A stretch of DNA of 64,000 nucleotides, taken from contig SBGD01000074.1 in the NCBI GenBank assembly GCA_006226775.1, positions 62,001 through 126,000 on the forward strand. Direction: 5' to 3'. Made by a program: the position numbers and the translations under genes. Below are positions 1-9,764 of this stretch, piece by piece. The notes under the pieces were generated by a model that had not been told where the DNA came from, did not search any database, and saw nothing but the letters and a program-made list of their open reading frames with translations. Source of the stretch: Paracoccaceae bacterium. GTDB lineage: Bacteria; Pseudomonadota; Alphaproteobacteria; Rhodobacterales; Rhodobacteraceae. Within the stretch, counting starts at the first letter, position 1; every line of letters starts with the position of its first letter.

Positions 1-179
1 CCGAACATCGCCCCTGCCGCCCTGCGACTCACCCCTCCAATGGTGTAACTCGCTTACATTTCTGTCAAGATTTACCGCCTGACCGGAAGATTTTAGCGAC
101 GAGCGCACAAATTTGCTTTCCTTTTGTAAGTGAATCACAGGAAACTGGCGGCACCCGAGTCCCGCCGAAGGAGTGTCCC

Positions 180-1961
180 ATGGAACCGCAGATCGACCAC
201 TGGCTCGCCGCGCTGGACGCGGCGCTGCACCGGCGCGACATCGCGGCGGGCGCATTGTTCGAGGCCGAGGGCTATTGGCGCGACCTGCTGGCCTTTACCT
301 GGAACATCAAGACCATGGAAGGCCGCGGCGCGATCGAGGACATGCTGGCGGCCTGCCTGGCGCAGACCGCGCCCTCGGCCTGGGCGCGCAGCGGTGCGGC
401 GGAAGAGACCGAGGACGGGATCGCCGCCTGGATCACCTTTCAGACCGGCGCGGCCTGGGGCACCGGCCGGGTGACGCTGCGCGACGGGCGCTGCCGGATC
501 CTGCTGACCGCGATGGAGGATCTGAAGGGCCACGAGGAGCCCAGGGGCCGCCGCCGTCCCAAGGGGATCGAACATCGCGCCGACCGCGCCCGCCAGACCT
601 GGGCCGAGGCGCGCGCTGCCACCACCGCGCGGCTGGGCCGCGACGAGCAGCCGGAGGTCCTGATCATCGGCGGCGGCCAGGGCGGGGTGGCGCTGGCGGC
701 GCGGCTCAAGAAATTGGACGTGCCGACGCTGGTGATCGAGAAGAACCCGCGGATCGGCGACAGCTGGCGCAACCGCTACCGCAGCCTCGTGCTGCATGAT
801 CCGGTCTGGTACGACCACCTGCCCTATCTGCCCTTCCCCGAGACCTGGCCGGTGTTCTGCCCCAAGGACAAGATGGGCGATTGGCTGGAGGCCTATGCCA
901 CGATCTTCGAGCTTGACGCCTGGACCGGCTCCGCCTGCGAAACCGCCCGGTGGGATGCCGAGGCCGGGCACTGGACCGCGACGGTGCGCCGCGCGGATGG
1001 TGAAGAGGTCACGCTGACGCCGCGCCAGCTGGTGTTCTGTACCGGCGCCTACGGCCCGCCGCGCCTGCCGGAGTTTCCCGGGCAGGAGGAGTTCGGCGGC
1101 ACCCTGCTGCATTCCTCGCAATATACCGAGGGCGCGCCGTTCAAGGGCAAGCGCGCGCTGGTCATCGGCGCCGGAAGCTCGGCCCATGACGTCGCCGTCG
1201 ATCTCTGGGAGGCGGGCGCCGAAGTCACCATGGTCCAGCGCCGCGCCTCGATCGTGGTGCGGTCGGAAACGCTGATTGATCTGGCCTTCGACCTTTATTC
1301 CGAGGAAGCGGTCGAGCGCGGGCTGAGCACCGAACAGGCCGACCTGCTGGGGGCCGCCACCCCCTATGCGCTGTTCGCCGACAAACAGAAGCGGCTTTAC
1401 GAGACCATTCGCGCCCGCGATGCGGCCTTCTATGCCGCGCTGGACAAGGCCGGGTTCGCCCATGATTTCGGCGAGGACGACACCGGCCTGATGATGCGCG
1501 CGCTGCGCACCGCCTCGGGCTATTACATCGACGTCGGCGCCTCGCGGCTGATCTGCGAGGGCGAGATCGGGGTCATCGCCGGCGAGGGCATTGACCGGCT
1601 GACGCGCGAAGGCGCGCGGCTGACCTCGGGGCGCGAGGTCGCGGCCGACGTGATCGTGGCCTGCACCGGCTACCAGTCGATGAACGAGGCGGTGGCGGGG
1701 ATCGTCGACCGCGAGACCGCCGACCGGCTGGGGCCCTGCTGGGGGCTGGGCTCGGGCGTGCGCGGCGATCCCGGGCCATGGCGGGGCGAGCTGCGCAACA
1801 TGTGGGGGCCGACCGCGCATGAGGCGCTGTGGTTTCACGGCGGCAACCTGGCGCTGTCCAGGTTCTACTCGAAATTCGTCGCCCTGCAGCTCAAGGCGCG
1901 GCAGGCGGGCATCGACACGCCGGTCCATGCCCGCCCCGCGCCCTGTCAGAGCGGCTTGTAG
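180..1961 (+). CDS. Flavin-containing monooxygenase / NAD(P)-FAD oxidoreductase with an N-terminal SnoaL-like extension
   Basis: 593-aa ORF; two dinucleotide-binding motifs (VLIIGGGQGGVALAARL, ALVIGAGSSAHDVAVDL); about 150-aa N-terminal extension before the first Rossmann motif. Confidence 0.85.
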   Translation: MEPQIDHWLAALDAALHRRDIAAGALFEAEGYWRDLLAFTWNIKTMEGRGAIEDMLAACLAQTAPSAWARSGAAEETEDGIAAWITFQTGAAWGTGRVTLRDGRCRILLTAMEDLKGHEEPRGRRRPKGIEHRADRARQTWAEARAATTARLGRDEQPEVLIIGGGQGGVALAARLKKLDVPTLVIEKNPRIGDSWRNRYRSLVLHDPVWYDHLPYLPFPETWPVFCPKDKMGDWLEAYATIFELDAWTGSACETARWDAEAGHWTATVRRADGEEVTLTPRQLVFCTGAYGPPRLPEFPGQEEFGGTLLHSSQYTEGAPFKGKRALVIGAGSSAHDVAVDLWEAGAEVTMVQRRASIVVRSETLIDLAFDLYSEEAVERGLSTEQADLLGAATPYALFADKQKRLYETIRARDAAFYAALDKAGFAHDFGEDDTGLMMRALRTASGYYIDVGASRLICEGEIGVIAGEGIDRLTREGARLTSGREVAADVIVACTGYQSMNEAVAGIVDRETADRLGPCWGLGSGVRGDPGPWRGELRNMWGPTAHEALWFHGGNLALSRFYSKFVALQLKARQAGIDTPVHARPAPCQSGL

Positions 1962-2311
1962 GCGATGGCCTCGATCTCGACGGCAATGTCGATCATCAGC
2001 CGCGATTCCGCGGTCGAGCGCGCGGGCGGGTTGGTTGCGAAGACCTCGCCATATGCGGCGTTGAAGGCGGCGAAGTCGTCGCGGTCGCGCAGCCAGACCG
2101 TGGTCTTGATCACATCGCCGATCTCGCAGCCCGCCAGCGCCAGGCACTTGCGGAGATTCTCCAGCACCTGCCGGGTCTCGGCGGCGACGCCGCCCGCGAC
2201 GACCTTGCCATCCTCGCCCACCGGGACCTGGCCCGAGACATATACGAAGTCGCCGGCCCGGACGACCGGCGTCAGCGGGACATGGGATTCGCCAAAGAAC
2301 TGTTTGGTCAT
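1946..2311 (-). CDS. RidA family (reactive intermediate/imine deaminase-like) protein
   Basis: 121 aa from MTKQFFGESHVPLTPVVRAGDFVYVSGQVP; RidA-type GDFVYVSGQ and C-terminal ESRLMIDIAVEIEAIA. Confidence 0.88.
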   Translation of the reverse strand: MTKQFFGESHVPLTPVVRAGDFVYVSGQVPVGEDGKVVAGGVAAETRQVLENLRKCLALAGCEIGDVIKTTVWLRDRDDFAAFNAAYGEVFATNPPARSTAESRLMIDIAVEIEAIAYKPL

Positions 2312-2357
2312 GGAATTCTCCTTGTTACCATCGCCGCGAATATGAACAGAAGCCGGA

Positions 2358-3140
2358 GTGAAGGCCAAGACGATGTTTGATCTGACAGGGGCCAGGGTTG
2401 TCGTCACCGGTGCCGCGGGCAGCGTCGGCGGCGCATTGTGCCGGTCCTTCGCGGCGGCGGGGGCGCGGATCGTGGGCTGCGACCGGACGGCAGAGGGCAT
2501 CCCCGAGGTCTGTGCCGAGACCCATGGCTTCGACCTGGCCGATGCCGCGGCGGTGGCCGAGGCGGGTGCCGCGATCCTCGCCGCGGGCGCGCCCGACATC
2601 CTGGTCAGCAATGCCGGCTGGACCCGCGCCGAGGTGCTGGAGGACGTCACACCCGAGACCTTCGGCCCGGAGATGGACGGCAATTTCACCGGCGCCGCGC
2701 GGCTCTCCATGGCGCTTTTGCCCGCGATGCGGCAGGGGCGCGGCAATCGAAGCGTGGTCTTCGTGCTCTCGGTCAATGCCCAGGCGCATTTCGGCAACCC
2801 GGTCTATGCCGCCGCCAAGGCCGCCGGCCTCGCCTGGGTGCGGGCGCTGGCCACCGAGGAAGGCCGCCACGGCATCCGCGCCAATGCGGTGGTGCCCGCC
2901 TCGATCCGCACCGGCGCCTGGGATCACCGCATTGCCGCCGATCCCGGCATCCTCGACCGGCTGACGCCGCTTTATCCGCTGGGCCGGCTGGTCACCCCGC
3001 AGGAGGTCGCCAACGCGGTGCTGTTCCTGGCCTCGCCGCTGGCCAGCGGGATCACCGGCGCGGCGCTGAATGTCGATGCCGGGCTGATGGCCGGCAACCT
3101 GCCGTTCATCGACGCCATAACCAACCTGGAGCAGCCGTGA
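2358..3140 (+). CDS. SDR family oxidoreductase
   Basis: VVVTGAAGSVGGALCRSF, LVSNAGWTR, YAAAKAAGLAWVRALATE; start may be the internal ATG at 2373. Confidence 0.88.
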   Translation: MKAKTMFDLTGARVVVTGAAGSVGGALCRSFAAAGARIVGCDRTAEGIPEVCAETHGFDLADAAAVAEAGAAILAAGAPDILVSNAGWTRAEVLEDVTPETFGPEMDGNFTGAARLSMALLPAMRQGRGNRSVVFVLSVNAQAHFGNPVYAAAKAAGLAWVRALATEEGRHGIRANAVVPASIRTGAWDHRIAADPGILDRLTPLYPLGRLVTPQEVANAVLFLASPLASGITGAALNVDAGLMAGNLPFIDAITNLEQP

Positions 3141-4201
3141 TGCACATAGACGAGATCGAAACCCCCGCCGTCCTGATCGACCTCGACCGGGTCGAGGCCA
3201 ACCTGGCGCGGGCGCAGGCCTATGCCGATGCCCATGCGCTGCCGCTGCGGCCGCATGTGAAGACCCACAAGCTGCCCGAGATGGCCCTGAAACAGATGGC
3301 GCTGGGGGCCATCGGCATCACCTGCCAGAAGATCGGCGAGGCCGAGGCCATGGCCGACGGCGGGCTTTCGGACATCTTCCTGCCCTACAACATCCTCGGC
3401 GCGGCCAAGCTCGACCGGCTGGCGGCGCTCAACGCGCGCGTCACCCTCTCGGTCACCGCCGACAGCGCCGAGACCGTCGCCGGTTATGCCGCGCGGTTCG
3501 ACGCCGATGCGCCCTTGCGGGTGCTGGTGGAATGCGACACCGGGGCGGCGCGCTGCGGCGTGCAGACCCCGGAGGAGGCGGTGGCCCTGGCGCGCCGGAT
3601 CGCCGAGGCGCCGGGGCTGGAATTCCTCGGGCTGATGACCTATCCGCCGCGCGGCGGGGTCGCCGCGGCGGATGCCTGGCTGAAGGCGGCGAAGACCGCG
3701 CTGGAAGAGGCCGGGCTGGCGCCGCAGGTCATTTCCTCGGGCGGCACGCCTGACCTCATGCACGCCGCCGAAGGGCGCGTCACCACCGAGTACCGGCCCG
3801 GAACCTATATCTACGGCGACCGGATGCAGGTGGCCTGGGGGCACGGCACGCTCGAGGATTGCGCCCTGACCGTCAAGGCCACCGTGGTCAGCCGCCCCAC
3901 GCCCGACCGCGCGGTGCTCGACACCGGCTCCAAGGCGCTGGCCGCCGACCCGGTGCCCGCGCCCTTCGCGGGCCACGGCCATATCCTCGAATACCCCGAG
4001 GCCATCCTTGCCGGGTTGTCGGAGGAACACGGCGTCGTCGACCTTGCGGCCTGTGCGGCGCGGCCCGGCATCGGCGAGACGGTGCGGGTGATCCCGAACC
4101 ATGCCTGCGTGGTGTCGAACCTCTTCGACCGGGTCTACCTGATCCGCGGCGACCGGGTCGAGCGCGAGGCCGAGATCACCTCGCGCGGGAAACTGCGCTA
4201 G
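3140..4201 (+). CDS. D-threonine aldolase / DSD1-like alanine racemase N-terminal-domain PLP enzyme
   Basis: MHIDEIETPAVLIDLDRVEANLARAQAYADAHALPLRPHVKTHKLPEMA (PLP lysine region); overlaps the SDR stop. Confidence 0.85.
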   Translation: MHIDEIETPAVLIDLDRVEANLARAQAYADAHALPLRPHVKTHKLPEMALKQMALGAIGITCQKIGEAEAMADGGLSDIFLPYNILGAAKLDRLAALNARVTLSVTADSAETVAGYAARFDADAPLRVLVECDTGAARCGVQTPEEAVALARRIAEAPGLEFLGLMTYPPRGGVAAADAWLKAAKTALEEAGLAPQVISSGGTPDLMHAAEGRVTTEYRPGTYIYGDRMQVAWGHGTLEDCALTVKATVVSRPTPDRAVLDTGSKALAADPVPAPFAGHGHILEYPEAILAGLSEEHGVVDLAACAARPGIGETVRVIPNHACVVSNLFDRVYLIRGDRVEREAEITSRGKLR

Positions 4202-4210
4202 GCGGGCGCG

Positions 4211-5242
4211 TCACACGTTGCCATTGGCCGAGAGCAGGATGGCCAGTGGCCGGCCCGAGCGGATCTCGGCCAGCACCAGCACGAGGCTGGCGGTCAGCGG
4301 CACCGCCAGCAGCGCGCCGGGCAGACCCCAGAGCGCGCTCCAGAAGGCCAGCGCCAGCAGCACGACAAAGGGGCTGAGATTGAAGGCCCGGCCCATCATG
4401 CGCGGTTCAAGAAAGAAGGCGACGAAGATCTGTGCCATGGTCAGCGTGGCCAGAACCGTCCCCGCCATGCTCAGCGTGCCGAACTGGGCAAGGCTGAGCA
4501 GCACCGGAAAGAGCACGCCGACCAGCGAGCCGATATAGGGGATGTAGTTCAGAAAGGCGATCAGTACCGCCCAGAACAGCGCGAATTCGATCCCCAGGAG
4601 CAGCATGATGGCAAAGGACAGCCCGCCGAGGATCACGTTGAGCACCGTCTTGACGAAGAGATACTGCCCGATCCGTTCGTTGATCCGCGCCAGCAGCGAG
4701 ATCGCCCGCGCGCCGGCATCCTCGCCGCCCATGGCCATCACCACCTTGCGCGCCATGGCGCCGCGCTCGACGATGAAGAAGCTGGAATAGAGCACCACGA
4801 GAAAGAGCGTGACCCCGAAGCTGCGCAGCGACAACAGCGCCGGCGCCACCCAGGAGCGGAAATCCAGCTGGTCCAGCGTCACCCCGCGCAGGTTCTCCCA
4901 TGTCGGCTCGCCCTCGATGCCCAGCAGGCTGGCGTTGCGGGTGATGAGGATTTCCAGGTTGCTTTCATAGCGCGGCATGGCCGCGGCCACCTGTGCGAGG
5001 TTGTTGATCACCAATATGAACAGCAGGATGACCACGAAGGTGAAGACGATCAGGATCATGGTGCGCCGGGCCCAGGCCGGCAGACGGCCCAGCAGCGGCA
5101 GCCCCTCCATGCTCGCCGCCGCGGTCAGCACGATATAGACCGAGATCACCGCGGCGATCACCGGCAGAAGCACGTCCTTGCCGATCCAGAATATCCAGCC
5201 GATCATGAGCGCCAAAGCCGTTGCATAAGTCGCATTTCGCAT
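4211..5242 (-). CDS. AI-2E family transporter (PerM-like) membrane protein
   Basis: Multiple hydrophobic helices; FLNYIPYIGSLVGVLFPVLLSL typical of the AI-2E family. Confidence 0.82.
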   Translation of the reverse strand: MRNATYATALALMIGWIFWIGKDVLLPVIAAVISVYIVLTAAASMEGLPLLGRLPAWARRTMILIVFTFVVILLFILVINNLAQVAAAMPRYESNLEILITRNASLLGIEGEPTWENLRGVTLDQLDFRSWVAPALLSLRSFGVTLFLVVLYSSFFIVERGAMARKVVMAMGGEDAGARAISLLARINERIGQYLFVKTVLNVILGGLSFAIMLLLGIEFALFWAVLIAFLNYIPYIGSLVGVLFPVLLSLAQFGTLSMAGTVLATLTMAQIFVAFFLEPRMMGRAFNLSPFVVLLALAFWSALWGLPGALLAVPLTASLVLVLAEIRSGRPLAILLSANGNV

Positions 5243-5368
5243 GGTGCCTGTCTGTTCCCCGATCGCTTGCGGCCTCTGGCCCGTTGCCTGCCCGTCCGGC
5301 TCCCAGCATGATGCGGTTTCCGCGCAGCCTCAAGGGCGATGACAGGCGGGGGGCGCCCGGGCGGGGCG

Positions 5369-6655
5369 TCATGGCCCGTAGAAGACATCCACCAGAAACA
5401 GCGGGAATGCGGGCACATAGGTGACCAGCAGCAACACCAGCACCAGCACGGCGATGAACGGCAGGTTGGTCTGCGTCGTCTTCCAGACGTCGGTCTTGGC
5501 GATGGAACAGGCGGTGACCAGCACGCTCGCCACCGGCGGCGTCTGCTGGCCCAGCGCGATATTGAGCGTCAGCAGGATGCCGAACTGGATCGGGTCGATG
5601 CCCAGCTGATGCACCAGCGGCATGAAGATCGGCACCGTCAGGATGATCGCCGCCGCGCCATGCAGCACCATGCCGACGAACAGCAGGAACAGGTTGATCA
5701 GCATCAGCACGGCCAGCTTGTTCTCGGTAATCGAGATGATCCCCTGTGCCAGCCGCTGCGGCACCTCGGTCTCGGTGAGATAGAGCCCCAGCACCGCCGA
5801 GGAGGCCACCAGCAGCATCACCGTCGCGGTCTGCAGCACGCCGTCGACCAATGCCGCGTAGAGATGCCTGATGTCGAGCTCGCGGTAGATGAAAAGCCCG
5901 ATGACCAGCGCCGCCAGCACCGCGAGGCCCGCGCCCTCGGTCGCCGTGACGATGCCGCCGAAGATACCGCCGAGGATGATGACCGGCAGGATCAGCGCCC
6001 AGGAGGCGTCCTTGGTGGCGGCCCAGAGCCGGCAGAGGTCGAAACCCTCCTCGCGCGGCAGGTCGTAGCGCACGGCGAAGAAATAGCACAGCGCCATCAA
6101 CAGCAGCCCGCCGACGATCCCCGGCAGGATACCGGCGACGAAAAGCTTGACGATCGAGGTATTGGAGAGCGCGCCATAGAGGATCATCGGGATCGAGGGC
6201 GGAATGATGATCGCCAGCGACGCCGAGGAGGAGGTGATGGCCGCGGCAAAGCGCGGGTTGTAGCCCTTCGCCTTCATCGCCGGAATGAGGACCGAACCTG
6301 TGGCGGCGACATCCGCCACCGCCGAGCCCGAGATCTCGGCAAAGAACATCGACACGCCGACATTGACCATCGCCAGCCCGCCACGGACAAAGCCGATCAG
6401 CGCCGAGACAAAGGCGATCAGCCGGGTCGAGATGCCGCCGGTGTTCATCAGCGCGCCTGCGAGGATGAACAGCGGAATGGCGATCAGCGGAAAGCTGGTG
6501 GCGCCGTCATAGATCGACAGCGCCGCGTTGAGAAACCCCAGGTGCCCGTTGTTGAGCCACACGCCCACCAGCGCGGCCGAGAGGATGGCGACGGCGATGG
6601 GCAGGCCGGTGGCGATCAGCACGAACATGCCCAGCAGGACAAAGGCCTCGATCAT
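5369..6655 (-). CDS. TRAP transporter large permease (DctM)
   Basis: 428 aa, polytopic; PLIAIPLFILAGALMNTGGIS, TPPVASVLVTAC. Confidence 0.9.
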   Translation of the reverse strand: MIEAFVLLGMFVLIATGLPIAVAILSAALVGVWLNNGHLGFLNAALSIYDGATSFPLIAIPLFILAGALMNTGGISTRLIAFVSALIGFVRGGLAMVNVGVSMFFAEISGSAVADVAATGSVLIPAMKAKGYNPRFAAAITSSSASLAIIIPPSIPMILYGALSNTSIVKLFVAGILPGIVGGLLLMALCYFFAVRYDLPREEGFDLCRLWAATKDASWALILPVIILGGIFGGIVTATEGAGLAVLAALVIGLFIYRELDIRHLYAALVDGVLQTATVMLLVASSAVLGLYLTETEVPQRLAQGIISITENKLAVLMLINLFLLFVGMVLHGAAAIILTVPIFMPLVHQLGIDPIQFGILLTLNIALGQQTPPVASVLVTACSIAKTDVWKTTQTNLPFIAVLVLVLLLVTYVPAFPLFLVDVFYGP

Positions 6656-7209
6656 AGGGGACGCTCCTTCTGGGCGGCGAGCTCGGCCTCGGCGCGGGCG
6701 ATTTCCTGGGCGATTTCCTCGCTGTCCGGGTCGCGCCCGGCGCGCACTGCAGCAAGACGTTCCGGCAGGGTGATGAGCCGGGCAAGGATCATCAGCGCGG
6801 CGCTGACCGGCACGATGCCCTGGATGAACCAGCGCGGCACCCAGCGCAGGGTGGTCATGGTCTCGGAGCCGAAGATGCCGAGGATCACCCAGCTGCCCCA
6901 GAGCACCACGCCGAAGGCCGCCATGAAGACCACTTCGTTCACCGCGAAAAGCCCCAGCCGCACCGCCGGCGGCGCGCCGTAGAGGATGCCGCTGAAGCCC
7001 AGGTGCGCATTGCGCAGCACCGCAAATGTGGCGCCGGCATAGGTGATCCAGGCCAGCAGCACGATGGCCACCTCGTCATACCAGATCAGTGAATTGCCGG
7101 TGTAGCGGAACACCACCGCCATGAGCACGAGCACCGCCAGGATGACGATCAGGCCGATTGTGAAGCCTTGCAGGAAGAGATCGAGCCAGCGGATCAGTCT
7201 GTGGCGCAT
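6652..7209 (-). CDS. TRAP transporter small permease (DctQ)
   Basis: 185 aa, about 4 TM; overlaps the start of the large permease by 4 bp. Confidence 0.87.
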   Translation of the reverse strand: MRHRLIRWLDLFLQGFTIGLIVILAVLVLMAVVFRYTGNSLIWYDEVAIVLLAWITYAGATFAVLRNAHLGFSGILYGAPPAVRLGLFAVNEVVFMAAFGVVLWGSWVILGIFGSETMTTLRWVPRWFIQGIVPVSAALMILARLITLPERLAAVRAGRDPDSEEIAQEIARAEAELAAQKERPL

Positions 7210-7327
7210 CTGGGTTGGGTCCGTTTTTCTGGTGCGGGTTGGGGCGCGGGTGGCGCGTTATGGTCTGGCCTGGAGCGGACGGTGATGTTTAAAGGGGCGC
7301 TGCCCCTCGGACTTCGTCCTCACCCCG

Positions 7328-7392
7328 GGATATTTACCAAACCAGAGAAGTTCAGGACCGCTCCAGGGTCCTTCTCTGGTTTGCAAATATCC
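7328..7392. repeat. Long imperfect inverted repeat / hairpin between the dctP and dctQ genes
   Basis: GGATATTTaccaAACCAGAGAAG (to 7350) pairs with CTTCTCTGGTTTgcAAATATCC (7371-7392); followed by CTGGGGGGCaaaGCCCCCCAG at 7401-7421. Confidence 0.65.
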
Positions 7393-7557
7393 TGGGGGGT
7401 CTGGGGGGCAAAGCCCCCCAGCCTGTCGACGCGCGAAAGGCGCGGCGAAATCAAAACGCCTTGAACGATCGCTTCAGGCCATGTCCCACGTTCCGATCCA
7501 CGCCAGACCTTAGAAAGGGCGGCGCGCAGGCCGCCCCGGCTTCATGGAGACCAAGCC

Positions 7558-8544
7558 TCAGGAGCCGCCACCGGCCATCGACAGCACGTTGTCGATCATT
7601 TCCTGCCCGCCGTCGACCTCGCTGGCGAACTTCTCGTAGAGCGGTGCCGAGGCCTCGACAAAGGCGGCGCGGTTGGCGGTGTTCACCTCCATGCCGTCGG
7701 CTTTCAGCGTCTCGAGCAGCTCGCCTTCGGCCGAGGCGCCCTGATCGCGTGCCCAGAGCGCCATTTCCTGCGCCGTTTCCATAAGCACCTGCTGGATCTC
7801 CGGGTCGAGCTTGTCGAAGACCGCGGTGCCCACCGTCGGGTAGGCGGGCGAATAGACATGGCCCGAGAGCGACAGGTACTTCTGTACCTCCTGCAGCTTG
7901 GCGCCGGCGATATTGGTCAGCGGGTTTTCCTGGCCGTCGATCACGCCGGTCTGCAGCGACACGAAGACTTCGGAGAAGGACATCGGCGTCGGGTTGGCGC
8001 CGTATTCCTTGAACATCGCCACCCGCCAGGACGAATTCGGCGTGCGGATCTTCAGCCCGTCGAGGTCGGCAGGCGTGTCGATCGGGCGCACGTTGTTGGT
8101 GATGTGGCGAAAGCCGTTTTCCCAGACCGCCAGCGGACGATAGCCCGCGGACTCGGCGGCAGGCACCAGAACGTCCTTGAAGAAGGTGGTGTCGATCTTG
8201 GCCAGGTGATCGCGGTCGGCAACCAGGAAGGGCAGGTCGAAGATGGCGTATTCCGGCGCGATTTCCGGCATGATCGACGAGGGCAGCGTCATGTGCATGG
8301 TGCCGATCTTCAGCTTCTGCAGCATGTCCTTGTCCTTGCCCAGCTGCGAGCTGTCGAAGACCTTGACCACCGCCGCGTCGCCCAGCTTTGCATTGGCGCG
8401 GCGCGCGAATTCATGCGCGGTCTGGCCCTGGAGCGAGTTGGGCGTGGCGCTGATGCCGAAGATGATCTCTTCCTGCGCCAGTGCCGGTCCGGCCGCAAGC
8501 CCGAGGGTCAGCGTGGCGCCGACGAATGCGTGTTTCAGGTTCAT
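7558..8544 (-). CDS. TRAP transporter substrate-binding protein (DctP)
   Basis: Signal peptide MNLKHAFVGATLTLGLAAGPALAQ; GLKIRTPNSSWRVAMFKEYGANPTPMSFSEVFVSLQTGVIDGQENPLTNI. Confidence 0.9.
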   Translation of the reverse strand: MNLKHAFVGATLTLGLAAGPALAQEEIIFGISATPNSLQGQTAHEFARRANAKLGDAAVVKVFDSSQLGKDKDMLQKLKIGTMHMTLPSSIMPEIAPEYAIFDLPFLVADRDHLAKIDTTFFKDVLVPAAESAGYRPLAVWENGFRHITNNVRPIDTPADLDGLKIRTPNSSWRVAMFKEYGANPTPMSFSEVFVSLQTGVIDGQENPLTNIAGAKLQEVQKYLSLSGHVYSPAYPTVGTAVFDKLDPEIQQVLMETAQEMALWARDQGASAEGELLETLKADGMEVNTANRAAFVEASAPLYEKFASEVDGGQEMIDNVLSMAGGGS

Positions 8545-8584
8545 TGGTGTTTCCTCCCGTGGAACAATTTTTGTGGTTTTGAGG

Positions 8585-9661
8585 TCAGGCCGCCATATCG
8601 TCGGCCAGTAGCTCGGCCAGGCGCTGCGGCAGGTCTTCGCGCAACTCCGGGTCCGGCGCCGTGCGCGCCTGCATCGCCGCCAGCTTCCTCCCGAGAGCGA
8701 CGGCGTTGAAGGTGGCACCGGTGTCGGCCTTGCCTTGCCCGGCGATGTCGTAGGCGGTGCCATGAGCAGGCGTGACGATGGGGAACGGATAGCCCGCGAT
8801 CAGCGTCACGCCGCGGTCGAAACCCAGCAGCTTCATCGCGATCTGGCCCTGGTCGTGGAACATGGTCAGCACCGCGTCGAACTCGCCCCGCACTGCGCGC
8901 ACGAAGACCGTGTCGGAGGGCACCGGGCCGGTCACCGCAAGCTGCGCTTTCTGCGCGCGCTCCACCGCGGGGCGGATGATGTCCTCGTCCTCGTCGCCGA
9001 AGTTGCGCCCGTCACCGGCATGGGGGTTGAGCGCCGCGACGCCGATCCGTGGCCGGTCGATCCCGGCGGCGCGCATCACCTCGTCGGTCAGGCGCAGGCT
9101 GTCGAAGATGCGTTCGGCGCTCAGGGCGTCGGCCACGTCGCGCAGCGGGATGTGCGAGGTCACCCGCGCGTTCCAGACCTCGTCGAGCACGTTGAATTCG
9201 CGGCCCGAGCGGGTGGCGCCGATGGTGCGGTCGATGAAGCCGATCTCGTCGACGTAATCGGCGCGCGCCATGCGCATGGCGAACTTGTTGAACGGGGTGA
9301 AGCCCACCACATCGGCCAGCCCGGCCTTGCCCGCAAGCAGGGCGGCGGCGAAATTCTGCAGCGAGGCGCGACCGGCAGGTTCCGACGCCTCGCCGATGAG
9401 GATGCGGGTCGGGTCGCAGTTCTCGAGATCGACCAGGAAGCTGCCCTCGGGACAGACGCCCGACAGGGCCTGCGGCGTGACCTGCGGCAGGTCGATGTCG
9501 ACCCCGGCATGGGCCGCGCCCATCTCGAGCACCCGCCGGTCGCCGAACACCACCAGGTCGCCGACATTGGCGCTGGCGTCCGCCAGAACCCGGGCCGCCA
9601 GTTCCGGTCCGATCCCGGCGGCATCCCCGAGTGCCAGTGCCACGCGTCTGTGATGTGCCAT
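8585..9661 (-). CDS. PdxA family 4-phosphohydroxy-threonine dehydrogenase-like protein (PdxA2-type?)
   Basis: ALGDAAGIGPELAARVL; TSHIPLRDV; NPHAGDGRNFGDEDEDIIRPAV; FHDQGQIAMKLLGFDRGVTLIAGYPFPIVTPAHGTAYDIAGQGKAD. Confidence 0.85.
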   Translation of the reverse strand: MAHHRRVALALGDAAGIGPELAARVLADASANVGDLVVFGDRRVLEMGAAHAGVDIDLPQVTPQALSGVCPEGSFLVDLENCDPTRILIGEASEPAGRASLQNFAAALLAGKAGLADVVGFTPFNKFAMRMARADYVDEIGFIDRTIGATRSGREFNVLDEVWNARVTSHIPLRDVADALSAERIFDSLRLTDEVMRAAGIDRPRIGVAALNPHAGDGRNFGDEDEDIIRPAVERAQKAQLAVTGPVPSDTVFVRAVRGEFDAVLTMFHDQGQIAMKLLGFDRGVTLIAGYPFPIVTPAHGTAYDIAGQGKADTGATFNAVALGRKLAAMQARTAPDPELREDLPQRLAELLADDMAA

Positions 9662-9688
9662 GCTGCGCCTTTCTTCGGATTTGTATTT

Positions 9689-9696
9689 TGTATACA
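9689..9696. promoter_or_regulatory. Candidate GntR operator core TGTATACA in the divergent pdxA-like/gntR intergenic region
   Basis: Palindrome TGTATACA within ttgtatTTTGTATACATgtag, between divergent genes; short motif. Confidence 0.3.
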
Positions 9697-9764
9697 TGTA
9701 GAAAGTATCGACGGGCAAGCCCGCAGTGTCTATGCTGCTCACGTTTTTACGAATTGGCGAAAAA

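Noticed and set aside
135-2147. Long antisense ORFs (e.g. 135-2147 -, 5339-6982 +, 11447-13645 +, 18919-20766 -, 20327-22615 -, 24533-26209 -, 39207-40625 +, 57805-60255 +)
   Set aside because: High-GC shadow ORFs opposite well-supported genes; Arg/His/Gln/Gly-rich low-complexity translations with no family motifs.
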